A DNA stretch of 56,705 bases from Bacteroidales bacterium (GTDB taxonomy: Bacteria > Bacteroidota > Bacteroidia > Bacteroidales > WCHB1-69). The stretch's first letter is position 1; each line of letters starts with the position of its first letter. The stretch lies in assembly GCA_017527945.1 (NCBI GenBank), contig JAFXPL010000181.1, forward strand, positions 1 to 56,705, given 5' to 3'. The notes below the pieces were generated by a model. The model searched no databases and was not told where the DNA came from. It saw nothing but the letters and a program-made list of their open reading frames with translations. Positions 55,713-56,705 of this stretch are shown here, piece by piece. A program made the position numbers and the translations under genes.

Positions 55713-55772
55713 AAAAAACGATTCCAAAATACAATGACGATGAGACTTGTTCTATATCGTTATGATGTTTTA

Positions 55773-56705
55773 TTATTGAACCTCAAATAATCCGTCGCAA
55801 TCTATCTCCCGTATCACATATTTCCCATTAATCTGACCCGAATCTATTTCGGAAATGATTTTAGAAGCCTCTTTTTCTTCCGTTCCTCCTCCGCCAACAG
55901 CAATGTTCATCATAACAAATCCCGCACCGCAATTCATAAATGTGGCTATAAGTTTCTTCTCAAAATCATTCCAAGTTTCACCAATTCCTAAAGAATCGCG
56001 ATTCTTGTTGATTCTTCGAACATCGTCAGGAGGGTAGATGAACAAGGTGTTGCCATACGCCATGTAATGTTCAAAACCTGTGCCATATCTGGTGCTCACG
56101 GGTTGTCCGGATTCTGACCGCCATGTCATGCAATCATCATAAAGGTGCATGTATGACCTTGCGTCATAAGTGCCCTGTCTTACAGCGCCCTCCAAAATAT
56201 GGAAAGGAAGGTCGATATTTCGCGTTTTGCTGTTATGTAAAAAAATCAATTCGACAGTTAAAACAGCAAGGTTGCCCCCATTACATTCATTAACGAAACC
56301 ATATTGGTGAAACAGATCAAGAAGGTTTTTCATATTTGCCGAATCTATTATGGCAACCTGCCTGTTCATTTCATCAGAGTTCGAACAACTCTTTCTGACC
56401 CGCTGATCCCGCGCACGCAAACTATCTATGGCCTGTTTCAGGAATGGATTCACTAAAACCATGGTTGTGTCCTTAATAACTTTTAGCTTATTCTGGAAAA
56501 CGGTGTCGCCGATATAGCGTTTGGGCCAAAGGTCATCCCTTTGAGCCAACGCGTGCGCATATTTAAGAGCAACGGCCTCTTTCCCACAGTGCTGGTAGCT
56601 GTATAACATCAGATATGTGTTTATGTCACGAGAAAACGGGGACATGCGGTTGAAAGCCCGTTCGTAAAAGGCTGCAGACTTTTTGAATTGACGTGCATCA
56701 TATAA
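55773..56705 (-). CDS. TPR-like/DUF6624-like protein (N-terminus outside window)
   Basis: The frame is open to the right edge, so its start is missing. The first visible part (RQFKKSAAFYERAFNRMSPF, then YSYQHCGKEAVALKYAHALA) looks like TPR helices. Later stretches (LRARDQRVRK, VAIIDSANMKNLLDLFHQYG, then several His/Asp/Tyr-rich motifs) resemble DUF6624 proteins, which have no established function. The ATG at 56645 is an internal Met. It is the first gene of the minus-strand run to the SUMF1 genes. Identification is tentative. Confidence 0.55.
   Translation of the reverse strand, partial: LYDARQFKKSAAFYERAFNRMSPFSRDINTYLMLYSYQHCGKEAVALKYAHALAQRDDLWPKRYIGDTVFQNKLKVIKDTTMVLVNPFLKQAIDSLRARDQRVRKSCSNSDEMNRQVAIIDSANMKNLLDLFHQYGFVNECNGGNLAVLTVELIFLHNSKTRNIDLPFHILEGAVRQGTYDARSYMHLYDDCMTWRSESGQPVSTRYGTGFEHYMAYGNTLFIYPPDDVRRINKNRDSLGIGETWNDFEKKLIATFMNCGAGFVMMNIAVGGGGTEEKEASKIISEIDSGQINGKYVIREIDCDGLFEVQ

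Overview
The window looks like a chromosomal segment from a member of the Bacteroidota, most likely order Bacteroidales. Four things point there. Many genes are preceded by the Bacteroidota-type -7 promoter element TAnnTTTG. A PorZ homologue and a protein with a type IX secretion (T9SS) C-terminal sorting domain are present. The respiratory genes are Na+-pumping NADH:quinone reductase genes. The ribosomal proteins and RpoA are also of Bacteroidota type. Most genes are housekeeping or envelope genes. No tRNA or rRNA gene, CRISPR array, prophage or complete insertion sequence was seen.

Layout. 1-3.4 kb: the 3' end of a winged-helix protein, a short promoter-hairpin-terminator unit, a DNA methyltransferase interrupted by an in-frame amber codon, then nqrE and nqrF without nqrABCD. 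3.4-8.2 kb: an L,D-transpeptidase, efp, an LpxD-like acyltransferase and a Rpn/PD-(D/E)XK nuclease. 8.3-11.9 kb (minus strand): a five-gene set of a Cys-anchored lipoprotein, a small secreted protein, a VTC-type polyphosphate-polymerase-like enzyme, a DUF4956 membrane protein and a DUF2490 protein. 12.3-13.8 kb: metF coupled to a stand-alone methionine synthase reactivation domain. 13.9-20.3 kb: the distal spc/alpha ribosomal operon (rpmD-rplO-secY-map-infA-rpmJ-rpsM-rpsK-rpsD-rpoA-rplQ), cut off just upstream of rpmD. 20.7-27.3 kb: a TonB_C/OmpA fusion, a truncated Fib_succ_major protein, a flippase and leuS. 27.6-36.2 kb: a 2865-residue repetitive T9SS cargo protein. 36.3-44.1 kb: SbcC, a small lipoprotein, an outer-membrane-type protein, CtpA and an O-antigen ligase. 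44.1-51.7 kb: ung, a four-helix-bundle (23S IVS) protein, purH, and a rbfA-permease-porZ-recO cluster. 51.8-53.1 kb: a hemerythrin-like protein coupled to a LuxR-type regulator with a degenerate receiver. 53.4-56.7 kb: two secreted SUMF1-fold proteins and a partial DUF6624-like protein.

Many genes serve the envelope: peptidoglycan cross-linking, lipid A acylation, O-antigen flipping and ligation, lipoprotein export and T9SS attachment. PorZ and the giant T9SS substrate are functionally linked. The least explained gene set is the VTC/DUF4956 operon. The most striking non-coding feature is a set of short-unit tandem repeats that fill at least ten intergenic spacers, with related units recurring at distant sites.
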